Below are positions 1 through 9,496 of a stretch of DNA of 64,000 bases, in pieces. Made by a program: the position numbers and the translations under genes. This DNA comes from an uncultured Tateyamaria sp. GTDB lineage: Bacteria > Pseudomonadota > Alphaproteobacteria > Rhodobacterales > Rhodobacteraceae. The notes beneath the pieces were generated by a model, which was not told the origin of the DNA, searched no databases, and saw only the letters and a list, made by a program, of their open reading frames with translations. How positions within the stretch are numbered: position 1 is the first letter of the stretch; every line of letters starts with the position of its first letter. The stretch is taken from contig NZ_CANNES010000011.1 in NCBI RefSeq assembly GCF_947503705.1, forward strand, positions 58,371 through 122,370, written 5' to 3'.

Positions 1-2167
1 GCATGTCTTCGGGCGCGTCAGCCTTTGTGTCACCGGCCAATTCGGCCTGCCAGCCAGTGCTTGTGCGTGCAACGGCACAATATGCGCCTTCGGGCATGAT
101 CTCAGAACGGGAGGCCAGAAACCCATACCATTTTGCATCAAACCGGGCAGCCGTGACGGTTGCGGCCTTGAGCGCAGGTTGCCCAGACACGGGATCGGTG
201 CCGGTGTGCACAACCCCATTTACCCAACCCGACGCACTGCGCTGCCGCGTCCAGTGCATCGGGGCAAAGAGCTGGCCACGGGCCAATTTGGTCGAGAGCA
301 GGGCACGGAAAACTCCGTGATCCTCACCTGCACTCAGGCGGATCAACATGGCTTCGGTCACCCCCAACGGCTCAGCGTCCCGAGGATGAATTTCGACGTA
401 AGGCTCGGCCAGGTGATTGCCGAGGCGTGGGGCTTTGCCCGTGCGGGTCATGGTGTGCCACTGATCGCGAATGCGACCTGTGTTGAGGCGGAAACCGGTT
501 GTTTCGGTGACCTCTGGTGCATGGACTGCGAGCATCCGCGCCTTGCCATCGGGGTGAAAGAACCCGCCATTTGCGAAAAAACGTGTGCTGTTCCGCGGCC
601 ATTGCGTCGGGATCAGAGCGGCATAATCCGCGTCGGCAAAGATGCTGAGGTCGAGGTCACGGCCAAAGCCCGCAGTAGCCGTCGACAGGGCCACATATTC
701 CGCAAATATCTCGGCAGGGCCGTCAAAGGCAAACGCGTCGGCCCAGCCCATTCGCGCAGCCACATCGCTGATGATTTTCCAATCTGGTCGCGCTTGGCCG
801 GGCGCGGGTAAAAAGGCGCGTTGCCGCGAAATCCGACGCTCTGAGTTGGTGACGGTTCCGTCCTTTTCGCCCCATCCTGTGGCGGGCAACAGCACGTCGG
901 CCAGATCGCCGGTATCCGTGCGTGCCATGATGTCGGACACGACTGTAAAGGGTACGGCGGTGATGGCGTCGGCCACCTTGTTGGCCCCTGGCAGGCTGAC
1001 CGCCGGATTGGTGGACATGACCCACAGCGCCTTGATCTTTCCATTCGCACAAGCCTCGAAGAGGTCAACAGCTTTGAGGCCTGCCGTGGTGCAGATTGTG
1101 GGGCTGTCCCAAAAACCTTGGACCGCATCGCGGTGATCCGCATTCTCGATGTCGAGGTGATTGGCCAACATATTGGCGAGGCCGCCCACTTCGCGGCCAC
1201 CCATCGCATTGGGCTGGCCGGTGACGGAGAAGGGGCCGCAGCCGGGCTTGCCGATCCGGCCCGTGGCCAGATGACAATTCAGGATCGCATTGACCTTGTC
1301 CGCACCCGATGTGGATTGGTTCACGCCCTGCGAGTAGACGGTCACAACCTTTTGCGTGCCGGCCCACATCGTATAGAATTGGGCCAGATCATGTGCGGAC
1401 AGACCGGTCTGCGTCGCGTCAGTGGCGGCGGCCGCAAAAAGTGCGCTTTCGAACCCGGCCACATGTGCATTCACGTAAGATCGATTTACGTGCCCGGCAT
1501 CTGAGAGATGTGCGAGCAAGCCATTGAACAGGGCCACATCCCCGTCCGGCGCAATCTGTAGATGCAGATCGGCCAATTCGGTTGTTGCCGTGCGTCGGGG
1601 ATCAATATTCACAACCCGCATCCCGGGACGTGCCGCCTTGGCTGCTGCGATGCGCTGATGCAGCACCGGATGGCACCAGGCAAGGTTGGAGCCGACAACC
1701 ACGATCAAGTCTGCTTCTTCAAGGTCCTCATAAGTGCCCGGGACGGTATCGGTGCCAAAGGCACGTTTATGACCGGCAACTGATGACGCCATACAAAGCC
1801 TTGAATTCGTGTCAATATTGGCTGAACCGATAAAGCCTTTCATCAGCTTGTTGGCCACATAGTAATCTTCGGTCAACAGTTGACCTGACACGTAAAACGC
1901 CACGCTGTCAGGGCCGTGTTCGCGTATGGCCGCCTGAAACTGTGCCGCAACAAGGTCCAGCGCAGTCTCCCAATCCGTCTCTTGCCCACCAACAATTGGT
2001 GCCAGCAACCGGCCCGACAACTCAATAGTCTCTCCCAGTGCGGCCCCTTTAGAACACAAGCGCCCAAAGTTGGCCGGATGATCAGGATCGCCGGTCACCG
2101 TCCCATCAGCCGAGGCCAAAACCCCGCAACCCACCCCGCAATAGGGACATGTGGTGCGCGTTTTCAT
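1..2167 (-). CDS. nasA: Assimilatory nitrate reductase catalytic subunit (partial, C-terminus outside window)
   Basis: Molybdopterin oxidoreductase that reduces nitrate to nitrite in the cytoplasm for nitrogen assimilation. 722 codons are visible; family members are near 870-900 residues, so roughly the last 150 lie left of the window. The N-terminus has the four-cysteine [4Fe-4S] pattern (CPYCGVGC, then GRLCSKG), followed by the molybdopterin-binding core (for example SNLAWCHPV and the GCGPFSVTGQPNAMGG stretch). There is no signal peptide, which fits the Nas rather than the Nap class. The ATG overlaps the nirD stop by 4 nt (ATGA), so it is the last gene of the nrt-nir-nas operon seen here. 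Reading is continuous with no frameshift. Identification is secure from motifs plus operon context. Confidence 0.95.
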   Translation of the reverse strand, partial: MKTRTTCPYCGVGCGVLASADGTVTGDPDHPANFGRLCSKGAALGETIELSGRLLAPIVGGQETDWETALDLVAAQFQAAIREHGPDSVAFYVSGQLLTEDYYVANKLMKGFIGSANIDTNSRLCMASSVAGHKRAFGTDTVPGTYEDLEEADLIVVVGSNLAWCHPVLHQRIAAAKAARPGMRVVNIDPRRTATTELADLHLQIAPDGDVALFNGLLAHLSDAGHVNRSYVNAHVAGFESALFAAAATDATQTGLSAHDLAQFYTMWAGTQKVVTVYSQGVNQSTSGADKVNAILNCHLATGRIGKPGCGPFSVTGQPNAMGGREVGGLANMLANHLDIENADHRDAVQGFWDSPTICTTAGLKAVDLFEACANGKIKALWVMSTNPAVSLPGANKVADAITAVPFTVVSDIMARTDTGDLADVLLPATGWGEKDGTVTNSERRISRQRAFLPAPGQARPDWKIISDVAARMGWADAFAFDGPAEIFAEYVALSTATAGFGRDLDLSIFADADYAALIPTQWPRNSTRFFANGGFFHPDGKARMLAVHAPEVTETTGFRLNTGRIRDQWHTMTRTGKAPRLGNHLAEPYVEIHPRDAEPLGVTEAMLIRLSAGEDHGVFRALLSTKLARGQLFAPMHWTRQRSASGWVNGVVHTGTDPVSGQPALKAATVTAARFDAKWYGFLASRSEIMPEGAYCAVARTSTGWQAELAGDTKADAPEDM

Positions 2168-2499
2168 GCGACTTTGCGCGCCGCAAGAAAGGCCGCATCC
2201 AGTAGTATCCGGCCGTCTTCAATCCGCGCCGGGTAGGTCGTCACCTGACCCTCATCCGCGCCCTGCACGAGGCCCGTTTCCAGGGAAATCACCCAATTAT
2301 GCAGCGGGCAGGTCACGGCGCTGCCGTGCACGATCCCTTCGGCCAGCGGCCCTTGCTTGTGAGGGCAGGCATTGTCGAGGGCAAAAACGTCATCTGCCGC
2401 CGTGCGAAACACCGCGACACAGCCCGCCCGCGTCTTGACCACTCGGGCCCCGCGCAGCGGAATGTCCTCGAGGGCGGCGATATCGATCCAGGCGCTCAT
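2164..2499 (-). CDS. nirD: Nitrite reductase (NADH) small subunit NirD, Rieske-type
   Basis: 111-residue partner of NirB. A single Rieske-like domain fills the protein, and both ligand pairs are visible (CPHKQGPL and CPLHNW, spaced as CxH...CxxH), so it should bind a [2Fe-2S] cluster. Some enterobacterial NirD proteins lack these ligands. The start at MSAWIDIA overlaps the nirB stop by 4 nt (ATGA), and the stop overlaps the nasA start in the same way, so the three genes are translationally coupled. An upstream in-frame extension inside nirB was rejected because it only reads nirB in another frame. Confidence 0.93.
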   Translation of the reverse strand: MSAWIDIAALEDIPLRGARVVKTRAGCVAVFRTAADDVFALDNACPHKQGPLAEGIVHGSAVTCPLHNWVISLETGLVQGADEGQVTTYPARIEDGRILLDAAFLAARKVA

Positions 2500-4931
2500 T
2501 CTGCGGCCTCCAATGTCAGGTTGGCGACCGGCTGATAGGTGTCTGCCTGCTCTTGCGCATGTTCGGCCCAAGGGTCTTTTTGATAGACCGACTGGCTCAG
2601 ATCAAAGCGGGCGATGAGAGCCTTGCGGTTTTCCACATTGTCAAAAACCTGTTCGCGGATCCAGTCGAGGCCCACCTTGGCCATAAACTTATAGATACGG
2701 TCCAGATACTTGGCGTTTTCGCGGTAAAGTTGGATGACCGCGATGGTCAGTTCCACCGCTTCGGCTTCGGAGGGCACTTGTGCCAGCGGTTCAATCTCCT
2801 TGAGGTCCATGCCTGCGGCCCCGCCGATGCCGACCTGAAACCCGCTGTCCACGCAAACAATGCCCACGTCCTTACACGTCGCCTCGGCACAATTGCGCGG
2901 GCATCCCGATACGCCCAGCTTGACCTTGTGCGGGGTCCAGGACCCCCACAACGCCTTTTCAAGACGAATGCCAAGGCCGGTGCTGTCTTGAGTGCCAAAG
3001 CGGCAATGATCCGTGCCGACACAAGTCTTCACCGTGCGCAGCCCTTTGGAGTAAGCGTGGCCCGATACCATGCCGGCGGCATTCAGATCGGCCCAGATGC
3101 TCGGCAAGTCCTCACCCCGCACACCCAACAGGTCGATGCGCTGACCTCCGGTGACCTTGACGGTCGGCACGTTGTACTTGTCAGCGGCGTCGGCAATCGC
3201 GCGCAACTCGTTCGCATTGGTGATGCCACCCCACATGCGGGGCACCACAGAAAACGTGCCATCTTTTTGGATGTTCGCGTGCTTGCGCTCGTTGATAAAA
3301 CGGCTTTGCGGGTCGTCCAGATATTCCAACGGCCAATCCGCAATCAGATAATAGTTCAGGGCAGGGCGGCAGACGTGGCAACCATCGACGGTCTTCCACG
3401 CGCATTCCTGCCAGACGGCGGCCATTGACTTTAGTTCCTGCGATTTGATCATCCGGCGCACGTCTTCATGCGTCAGATCGGTACACCCACAGATCGGTTG
3501 CGCCGTGGGCAGCACAAAATCATCGCCCAAGGTCACGGCCAAAACCTGCTCGACCAACCCGGTGCAGGTCCCGCAGGACCCCGACGCTTTGGTCACCGCG
3601 CGGACCGCCCCCAGATCGGTGGCCCCGTCCGCAATCGCGTCTTGAATGGTCCCTTTACAAATGCCGTTGCAGCCACAGATTTCCGCGTCACGCGGTAAGG
3701 CTGCAACGGCTGCGAGCGGGTCCATGGGGGTGCCCCCCTGGTAAGCGGGGCCAAAGATCAGCGTTTCGCGCATCTCGGCGATGTCGGTCTTGTCGCGGAT
3801 CAGGCCAAAGAACCAGTTGCTGTCGGCGGTATCGCCATACATCACGGCCCCAATGACTTTGTCGCCCTCAATCACCAGACGGCGATAGACGCCGCGCCCG
3901 GGATCGCGAAACACGATATCCTCGCGGCCCTCGCCATCGGCAAAGTCACCGGCCGAGAACAGATCGCAGCCGGTCACTTTCAGCTTGGTGCTGAGTTCTT
4001 TTTGGACAAAGGCAGCGTCCTCGCCCATCAGGGTCTGCGCCACGACCTTGGCTTGATCGTATAGCGGGGCCACCAGGCCAAAGACTGCCCCGTCATGTTC
4101 CACGCACTCGCCCACTGCCAGAATGTTTTCGTCAGAAGTGATCATCTGGTCATCCACATGGATGCCCCGGCCCACGGCCAGCCCGGCCGCTTTGGCCAGC
4201 GCCACATTGGGGCGGATGCCCACGGCCATGACCAAAAGATCGCAAGGCAACTCGGTGCCGTCGTCGAGTTTCAGGGCCCGCACTTTACCATCCTCGCCCA
4301 AGATCTCCTTGGAGTTGGCTTGGCACATAACGGTGATGCCCTTGTCGACCAAAGCCTTGCGCAGCAGGTATCCTGCTGCCTCGTCCAGTTGGCGTTCCAT
4401 CAGGTGGCCCATGATATGGACAACGGTGACATCAACACCGCGTGCGGCCATGCCAGCGGCAGCCTCAAGGCCCAAGAGGCCTCCGCCGATCACGACAACC
4501 TTGTTGTCGGGGCCAAGGGACATCATCCGCTCGGTATCTTCCAGATCGCGGTAGGCAATTACGCCTTCCAGATCATGGCCGGGCAGGGGGATCATGAACG
4601 GGTCAGACCCTGTGCCAAAGATCAGCTTGTCGTAAGGCAGCACATCGCCATTTTCCGCCGTCACCGTCTTGGCCGCCCGGTTAATCGTCGTCACTCGTTC
4701 ACCAAAGCGGCAGGTGACCCCATTGGTCCCGTACCAGTCGGCGTCGTGAGTCACGATCTCTTCATATGTTTTGTCGCCGGCCAACACAGGGGACAGCATG
4801 ATGCGATTGTAGTTACCGCGCGGCTCTGCGTTGAACAGCGTCACGTTCACATCGGCACCTGCATCAAACAGGTGTTCCAGTGCGCGGCCTGTGGCCATGC
4901 CGGCCCCGATGACGATGATGTTCTGGGTCAT
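2496..4931 (-). CDS. nirB: Nitrite reductase (NADH) large subunit NirB
   Basis: Cytoplasmic sirohaem enzyme reducing nitrite to ammonium with NADH; 811 residues (E. coli NirB is 847). Order of domains: an N-terminal FAD/NAD(P) oxidoreductase opening with IIVIGAGMATG and a second dinucleotide site VVVIGGGLLGLEAA; BFD-like [2Fe-2S] cysteines (CGCNGICKG, CGTCTGL, CGCTD) in the middle; then the sirohaem/[4Fe-4S] module with TDHCRFGTQDS and GCPRNCAEATCKD. I chose the start MTQNIIVIG because the longer reading only adds sequence overlapping the upstream transporter gene. The upstream ATPase gene ends 5 nt away. Confidence 0.95.
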   Translation of the reverse strand: MTQNIIVIGAGMATGRALEHLFDAGADVNVTLFNAEPRGNYNRIMLSPVLAGDKTYEEIVTHDADWYGTNGVTCRFGERVTTINRAAKTVTAENGDVLPYDKLIFGTGSDPFMIPLPGHDLEGVIAYRDLEDTERMMSLGPDNKVVVIGGGLLGLEAAAGMAARGVDVTVVHIMGHLMERQLDEAAGYLLRKALVDKGITVMCQANSKEILGEDGKVRALKLDDGTELPCDLLVMAVGIRPNVALAKAAGLAVGRGIHVDDQMITSDENILAVGECVEHDGAVFGLVAPLYDQAKVVAQTLMGEDAAFVQKELSTKLKVTGCDLFSAGDFADGEGREDIVFRDPGRGVYRRLVIEGDKVIGAVMYGDTADSNWFFGLIRDKTDIAEMRETLIFGPAYQGGTPMDPLAAVAALPRDAEICGCNGICKGTIQDAIADGATDLGAVRAVTKASGSCGTCTGLVEQVLAVTLGDDFVLPTAQPICGCTDLTHEDVRRMIKSQELKSMAAVWQECAWKTVDGCHVCRPALNYYLIADWPLEYLDDPQSRFINERKHANIQKDGTFSVVPRMWGGITNANELRAIADAADKYNVPTVKVTGGQRIDLLGVRGEDLPSIWADLNAAGMVSGHAYSKGLRTVKTCVGTDHCRFGTQDSTGLGIRLEKALWGSWTPHKVKLGVSGCPRNCAEATCKDVGIVCVDSGFQVGIGGAAGMDLKEIEPLAQVPSEAEAVELTIAVIQLYRENAKYLDRIYKFMAKVGLDWIREQVFDNVENRKALIARFDLSQSVYQKDPWAEHAQEQADTYQPVANLTLEAAE

Positions 4932-4935
4932 GAGG

Positions 4936-6654
4936 TCACTCCGCCGCGATGGTTTCAGGGGCGGCACTGGGGCCGTCCTGGGTTTCGGATGTCGGGGTTT
5001 GGGGTGTTTTGGGTTTTGCCCCGTGCTCATATTCCTCAAGGAAATCAAGCACGTCCTGACGGTAGGCATAATAATCGGGATGCTCCAGCAATGCCTTGCG
5101 GGTGCGCGGGCGCGGTAGATCCACATCGACGATCTTACCGATGGTTGCCTGCGGACCATTTGTCATCATGACCACGCGGTCCGCCAAAAGGATCGCTTCG
5201 TCCACGTCATGGGTGACGCAAATGGCGGTGACCTTGGTGCGGCTCCACACCTCCATCAGGACCTCTTGCAACTCCCACCGGGTCAAGCTGTCGAGCATCC
5301 CAAAGGGCTCGTCCAGCAGCAAAAGCTTGGGCGACAAAGCAAAAGCGCGCGCGATGCCCACCCGCTGCTTCATCCCGTTGGAGAGGCTTGCCGCCCCCTT
5401 GTCCATTGCATCAGCCAGGCCAACACGTTCGAGGTAGTATTCGACCACGTCTTGCCGCTCGGCCCGGCTTGCACGCGGGTAGACCTTATCAACGCCAATG
5501 GCCACGTTCTCCTTGGCGGTGAGCCAGGGGAATAGATTTGGTGATTGGAACACCACGGCCCGTTCAGGGTCAGCCCCCTCGACATGCCGCCCATCCAGCT
5601 TGATCGCCCCCTTGGAAATCTCGTTCAACCCTGCGGCCATCGTCAAAACCGTCGACTTGCCGCACCCCGAATGACCAATCAGCGAAATGAACTCGCCTTT
5701 GTTGATCTTCAGATCAAAATCTTCGACCACGGTCAGGGGCCCCTTGGGCGTCGGATACACTTTGTGGAGCATGGAAAAGTCGAGGAAGCGGTTCTCGATC
5801 ATCCCCTTCTGGGCGTCGGCCACAACTGACGGCACACCGTGGATCGGGGTCACATCCGGCAACTGGCGGGTGCCCTCCACCTTGGCTTCGATGCCCACAT
5901 CCATCAGGTATTTGGTCACATCGGCCCGCAACCGCTTGAACGCGTCATTGTTGTTCATTTCGATGCGATCACGGGGACGAGGGATGGTCACCTTGAACTC
6001 TTCGCCCAAGGTGCCGTCGGGGTTCAACGCAATGATGCGGTCGGCGAGAATGATGGCCTCGTCCACGTCATTGGTGATGAGCACACAGGTCTTTTTGTCG
6101 GCGTCCCAAATGCTCTCGATCTCATCTGCCAGATTGGCGCGGGTCAGGGCGTCCAGAGCCGACAAAGGTTCGTCCAGCAGCAAAACCTCCGGGTTCATCG
6201 CAAGGGCCCGGGCCACATTGACCCGCTGGCGCATTCCGCCCGACAACTCGGCAGGCCGGCGGGTGGCGGCATGAGACAAGCCAACCATACCTACATAATG
6301 GGCGACCTTTTCGGCGCGCTCGGCCTTTGACAGCTTGGGGAACACCGTATCGACGGCCAGCCCCACATTCCCTTGCACAGTCAGCCACGGCATCAATGAA
6401 TAGCTCTGAAAGATCACGCCACGCTCAGGGCCCGGGCCGACGATCGGCGCGCCCTTGAAGGATGCCGTACCTGTGGTCGGCATATCGAGGCCCGCGAGAA
6501 GGTTGATCAGGGTCGTCTTGCCCGTCCCGGAAAAGCCCAGAAGGACAAGGAACTCGCCCTCCTGCACATCAAGGGTGATCCCCTTCAACACATCGGCCCG
6601 ATGGGTGCCGGTGCCAAAGCTCTTGGAGACATTGTCGAGTTTGAGAAAGCTCAT
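4936..6654 (-). CDS. Nitrate ABC transporter, fused double ATPase subunit (NrtC/NrtD-like)
   Basis: 572-residue protein with two complete-looking ABC domains in one chain, energising nitrate/nitrite uptake with NrtA and NrtB. Domain 1 (about residues 1-250) has Walker A GFSGTGKT (40-47), signature LSGGMRQ and Walker B VLLLDEP. Domain 2 (about 290-540) has GHSGCGKS, LSNGMKQ and LLLLDEP. In domain 1 the switch (H-loop) histidine is replaced: LITNDVDEA with Asn195, against CVTHDVDEA in domain 2. Start: ATG at 6654 has GGTGA 5 nt upstream; a GTG at 6663 that overlaps the nrtB stop is the alternative. The cyanobacterial NrtC carries a binding-protein-like domain that is absent here. Confidence 0.88.
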   Translation of the reverse strand: MSFLKLDNVSKSFGTGTHRADVLKGITLDVQEGEFLVLLGFSGTGKTTLINLLAGLDMPTTGTASFKGAPIVGPGPERGVIFQSYSLMPWLTVQGNVGLAVDTVFPKLSKAERAEKVAHYVGMVGLSHAATRRPAELSGGMRQRVNVARALAMNPEVLLLDEPLSALDALTRANLADEIESIWDADKKTCVLITNDVDEAIILADRIIALNPDGTLGEEFKVTIPRPRDRIEMNNNDAFKRLRADVTKYLMDVGIEAKVEGTRQLPDVTPIHGVPSVVADAQKGMIENRFLDFSMLHKVYPTPKGPLTVVEDFDLKINKGEFISLIGHSGCGKSTVLTMAAGLNEISKGAIKLDGRHVEGADPERAVVFQSPNLFPWLTAKENVAIGVDKVYPRASRAERQDVVEYYLERVGLADAMDKGAASLSNGMKQRVGIARAFALSPKLLLLDEPFGMLDSLTRWELQEVLMEVWSRTKVTAICVTHDVDEAILLADRVVMMTNGPQATIGKIVDVDLPRPRTRKALLEHPDYYAYRQDVLDFLEEYEHGAKPKTPQTPTSETQDGPSAAPETIAAE

Positions 6655-6659
6655 ATCAA

Positions 6660-7745
6660 TCACCGATTGTTCGAGAAGGTGAACATGGACTGGATCGCGT
6701 ACATCAGGCGGTCGAGCAGGAAGCCGATGATACCGATGGTGAACACGGCCACCATGATCTTGGCCAGCGACTGCGACGACCCGTTCTGGAACTCATCCCA
6801 CACGAATTTGCCCAGGCCCGGGTTCTGCGCCAACATTTCGGCGGCGATCAGAACCATCCAGCCGACACCCAGCGACAGGCGCAACCCGGTAAAGATCAGG
6901 GGCAGAGACGAGGGCAAAACCAGCTTGGTAATCTTGGTCCAGGTGTTCATTTTCAGCACCTTGGACACGCTGACCAGATCCTTGTCGATGCTCGCTACAC
7001 CCAATGCCGTGTTGATCAAAGTGGGCCACAGCGAACAGAGCGTCACGGTGATAGCAGAGGTCAGAAAGGATTTGGCAAAGAACCCGTCAGAGGCATAGGT
7101 GGCCGACACGATCATGGTCACGATGGGCAGCCAGGCCAGCGGCGAGACAGGTTTGAAAATCTGGATCAGCGGGTTGATGGCGGCGTTGACAGTCGCGCTC
7201 AGGCCCGCGGCAATGCCAAGCGGGATGGCGATGATCGAGGCCAGGAAAAAGCCAAAAAACACCGTTTTCACAGAGGTCCAGATTTGGTCGTAATAAGTGG
7301 GTTTGCCGGTATAGACGCGCTCTTTGACCCGGTCCTCCTGACCATCCGCGATCAGCTTGGCGTTTCGCGCGTCCTGGCGTTCGTAAAACGCAACTTCCTT
7401 ATCGGCCTCGCGCTGGGCGTCTGCGTGCAGGTTGCCGACCTGTTCCCACACCTGTGCGGGTCCGGGGATCGCACCCAGCGACGTTTGCACGGTCGGGGCC
7501 AGCGTGGACCACGCGGCCAAAAACAGCGCAATCGCCAACAGCGGTACACCCAACAAACGCCAAATCTCGCGGCCCTGGGCCTTTGGGTTGTCGCCTGCTG
7601 CGGCCTTGAGGATGGGGGTCAACCACGCCAGACCCAGCACCTGAAACCACTTGTCGGCGGTGTTGATGCGGGTAAAGACGCGCTGGCGGCGCGCTTCACG
7701 CTCTTCGGCAGTGCTGTCCAGTTCCGAGGGGTCGATGGCGGTCAT
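6660..7745 (-). CDS. nrtB: Nitrate ABC transporter permease
   Basis: 361-residue inner-membrane permease of the NrtB/TauC type. It has a first membrane segment near residues 80-100 (LLGVPLLAIALFLAAW), a hydrophilic stretch rich in charged residues (about 120-170), and then the BPD-type transmembrane domain with the EAA-like region around RLSLGVGWMVLIAAEML. AGGAGA lies upstream of the ATG. It follows nrtA after a 229-nt gap holding a hairpin, and its stop overlaps the possible GTG start of the ATPase gene. Substrate assignment rests on the operon. Confidence 0.9.
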   Translation of the reverse strand: MTAIDPSELDSTAEEREARRQRVFTRINTADKWFQVLGLAWLTPILKAAAGDNPKAQGREIWRLLGVPLLAIALFLAAWSTLAPTVQTSLGAIPGPAQVWEQVGNLHADAQREADKEVAFYERQDARNAKLIADGQEDRVKERVYTGKPTYYDQIWTSVKTVFFGFFLASIIAIPLGIAAGLSATVNAAINPLIQIFKPVSPLAWLPIVTMIVSATYASDGFFAKSFLTSAITVTLCSLWPTLINTALGVASIDKDLVSVSKVLKMNTWTKITKLVLPSSLPLIFTGLRLSLGVGWMVLIAAEMLAQNPGLGKFVWDEFQNGSSQSLAKIMVAVFTIGIIGFLLDRLMYAIQSMFTFSNNR

Positions 7746-7928
7746 GTCAGGTCTCTCCTGGCTCGGGTGCGGGCGCGGTATTTGCGCCCCGAGTGTTCGG
7801 TTTTTGGCCTTTGGCCGTGGCGTCGGCGCAGTTTCAATGCACCGGTTGCGTTCATCGCGGACGTTTGAACTCGAGGTCGTTTGTGTGCGGCTTCAGCGAT
7901 GAGGTTTTAGGCAGTTGAGGGTGGTGCT

Positions 7929-7961
7929 GGCGGATCATGCTGTGATGCAGCGCGATCCGCC
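7929..7961 (-). other. Intercistronic hairpin between nrtA and nrtB
   Basis: Perfect 8-bp stem (GGCGGATC with GATCCGCC) with a further inner GCTG/CAGC pairing, 14 nt after the nrtA stop. No U-run follows on the minus strand, so it is more likely to protect or stagger the abundant nrtA message than to end it. This is inference from structure only. Confidence 0.45.
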
Positions 7962-7974
7962 GGTGTCCTGGTGA

Positions 7975-9345
7975 TTAGCCTTGGACTTCATTGCCCACGA
8001 CCGTCTGGTCGCCTTTCAGGCCGATGGGCAGGCTGTCGATATAGGCGTTGGGGGCTGTGCCGTCATAACCGATGCCGTCAATGATATCGGCGGCAGGGGT
8101 CGGTGCCTTGAAGCCGTCGCTGTCCCAAGGGAAGTCGGCTTCATTGGCCAAGCCCTCGTCTACCAACAGGCGGGCAGCAGCCAGATAAATCTCGGGCTTA
8201 TAGACCTCTTTGGCCATGTCCACATACCAGCTGTCAGGCTTGGCCTCGGCAATCTGGCCCCAACGGCGCATCTGGGTCAGGTACCAGATCGCGTCCGAAT
8301 AGAACGGGTAGGTTGCGTTGTAACGGAAAAACACGTTGAAGTCTGGCGCAGGGCGGCGGTCGCCCTTCTCAAACTCAAAGAAACCAGTCATCGAGTTGGC
8401 GATCACGTCATAGTCAGCCCCGACATATTCCGAGCGGCTGAGGATTTCGACTGCTTCGGGACGGTTGGCGTTCTCGTTCTCGTCAAGCCAGATCGCGGCA
8501 CGGATCAGCGCCTTCGTCAGCGCCAGCGTTGTATTGGGGTTTTCCTCGGCGAACTCGGCCGTGATGCCAAAGACCTTCTCGGGGTTGTTCTTCCACATGT
8601 CATAGTCGGTGATGACCGGCACGCCGATGCCTTTGAACACCGCTTGCTGGTTCCACGGCTCACCAACCGCATAGCCAAAAATGGTGCCTGCTTCCATTGT
8701 GGCAGGCATTTGCGGGGGTGGGGTCACGCTCAGCAGTACATCGGCACCGATCTGACCGCTGATATTTTCGGGGCTGTAATAGCCCGGTTGCAAGCCGCCT
8801 GCGGCCAGCCAGTAGCGCAGTTCATAGTTGTGGGTCGAGACGGGGAAAACCATGCCCATGTTGAACGGAATGCCCTGATCTTTGTAATCCTCGACAACCG
8901 GCGCAAGGGAGGCGGCGCTGATTGGATGCTGTGGGCGGCCATCGTCCATCAAGGGCACGTGGGGCTTCATTTCCTCCCAAATCTCATTGGAAACGGTGAT
9001 GCCGTTGCCGTTCAGATCCATGGAGAACGGCGTGATGATATGCGCCTCGGTGCCGTAACCGATTGTGGCAGCCAAAGGTTGGCCTGCCAGCATGTGGGCG
9101 CCGTCCAATTGGCCGTCGATTACACCGTCCAGCAGCACTTTCCAGTTGGCTTGTGCCTCCAGCGTGACGAACAGGCCCTCGTCCTCAAAGTACCCGTTTT
9201 CATAGGCGATGGCGAGCGGGGCCATGTCGGTCAGCTTGATAAAGCCGAACTTCAGTTCGTCTTTTTCCAAATCGAGAGATTCGGCCATGGCGGTGGTGCC
9301 CATGAGGCTGGCCATGACGGTGGCGGCGGTCAGAAGTCGTTGCAT
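7975..9345 (-). CDS. nrtA: Periplasmic nitrate-binding protein of the ABC transporter
   Basis: 456-residue exported solute-binding protein that delivers nitrate/nitrite to NrtB. The first 22 residues form a Sec signal peptide ending in TTAMAES. The mature part shows NrtA-family features, including [19 protein letters not shown] near the N-terminus and the [22 protein letters not shown] region. ATG at 9345 is preceded by AAAGGAACC, a good ribosome site; a longer in-frame reading upstream would run through the leader terminator and is rejected. It is the first structural gene behind the attenuator, so expression should need NasT-mediated read-through. Confidence 0.93.
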   Translation of the reverse strand: MQRLLTAATVMASLMGTTAMAESLDLEKDELKFGFIKLTDMAPLAIAYENGYFEDEGLFVTLEAQANWKVLLDGVIDGQLDGAHMLAGQPLAATIGYGTEAHIITPFSMDLNGNGITVSNEIWEEMKPHVPLMDDGRPQHPISAASLAPVVEDYKDQGIPFNMGMVFPVSTHNYELRYWLAAGGLQPGYYSPENISGQIGADVLLSVTPPPQMPATMEAGTIFGYAVGEPWNQQAVFKGIGVPVITDYDMWKNNPEKVFGITAEFAEENPNTTLALTKALIRAAIWLDENENANRPEAVEILSRSEYVGADYDVIANSMTGFFEFEKGDRRPAPDFNVFFRYNATYPFYSDAIWYLTQMRRWGQIAEAKPDSWYVDMAKEVYKPEIYLAAARLLVDEGLANEADFPWDSDGFKAPTPAADIIDGIGYDGTAPNAYIDSLPIGLKGDQTVVGNEVQG

Positions 9346-9374
9346 GAGGCAGGTTCCTTTCGGATGCGTTAAAC

Positions 9375-9433
9375 AAAAAAAGCCGCTCGAGCCGGGCGCA
9401 CGGGAGGAGTGCGGAGACCGGGTCGAGCGGCTT
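9375..9433 (-). terminator. Leader terminator (attenuator) of the nitrate operon
   Basis: On the minus strand, an 11-bp perfect stem AAGCCGCTCGA/TCGAGCGGCTT is extended by inner pairing (CCGG/CCGG, CGCAC/GTGCG) and followed directly by seven U residues, ending 29 nt before the nrtA ATG. Its place between the promoter and the first gene makes it an attenuator rather than an end-of-operon terminator. Confidence 0.88.
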
Positions 9434-9448
9434 TGCTCTTGAAGTAAA

Positions 9449-9465
9449 ACCCCATGCGCTGGGGT
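9449..9465 (-). promoter_or_regulatory. ANTAR-target hairpin 2 (P2-like)
   Basis: Stem ACCCC/GGGGT closing a seven-base stretch AGCGCAU, which starts with A and has G at position 4, as ANTAR-recognised loops do. The A and U can alternatively pair to leave a pentaloop, so this is a less perfect hexaloop than the first hairpin. It lies 5 nt after hairpin 1 and 15 nt before the terminator stem. Confidence 0.6.
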
Positions 9466-9470
9466 CGGCA

Positions 9471-9486
9471 GAAGCTTCGATGCTTC
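9471..9486 (-). promoter_or_regulatory. ANTAR-target hairpin 1 (P1-like)
   Basis: Stem GAAGC/GCTTC with the hexaloop AUCGAA on the transcribed minus strand. A at loop position 1 and G at position 4 match the known two-hairpin recognition motif of ANTAR antiterminators. It sits at the expected place, just before the second hairpin and the leader terminator, and the NasT gene is immediately upstream. Confidence 0.72.
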
Positions 9487-9496
9487 GTTGGGAATG

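Noticed and set aside
1..2167. Several short minus-strand frames that could suggest a frameshifted nasA
   Set aside because: These lie in other frames; the nasA frame itself is open from 2167 to the window edge, with all expected motifs.
7746..7856. Small minus-strand frame between nrtA and nrtB ending on the nrtB start (ATGA)
   Set aside because: About 37 codons, very basic, no recognisable ribosome site and no family; the coupling-like overlap alone is not enough.
7981..9372. Long open frame (463 codons) on the plus strand opposite nrtA
   Set aside because: It is exactly antisense to a clear NrtA with signal peptide and ribosome site; GC-rich codon bias commonly leaves such frames open.
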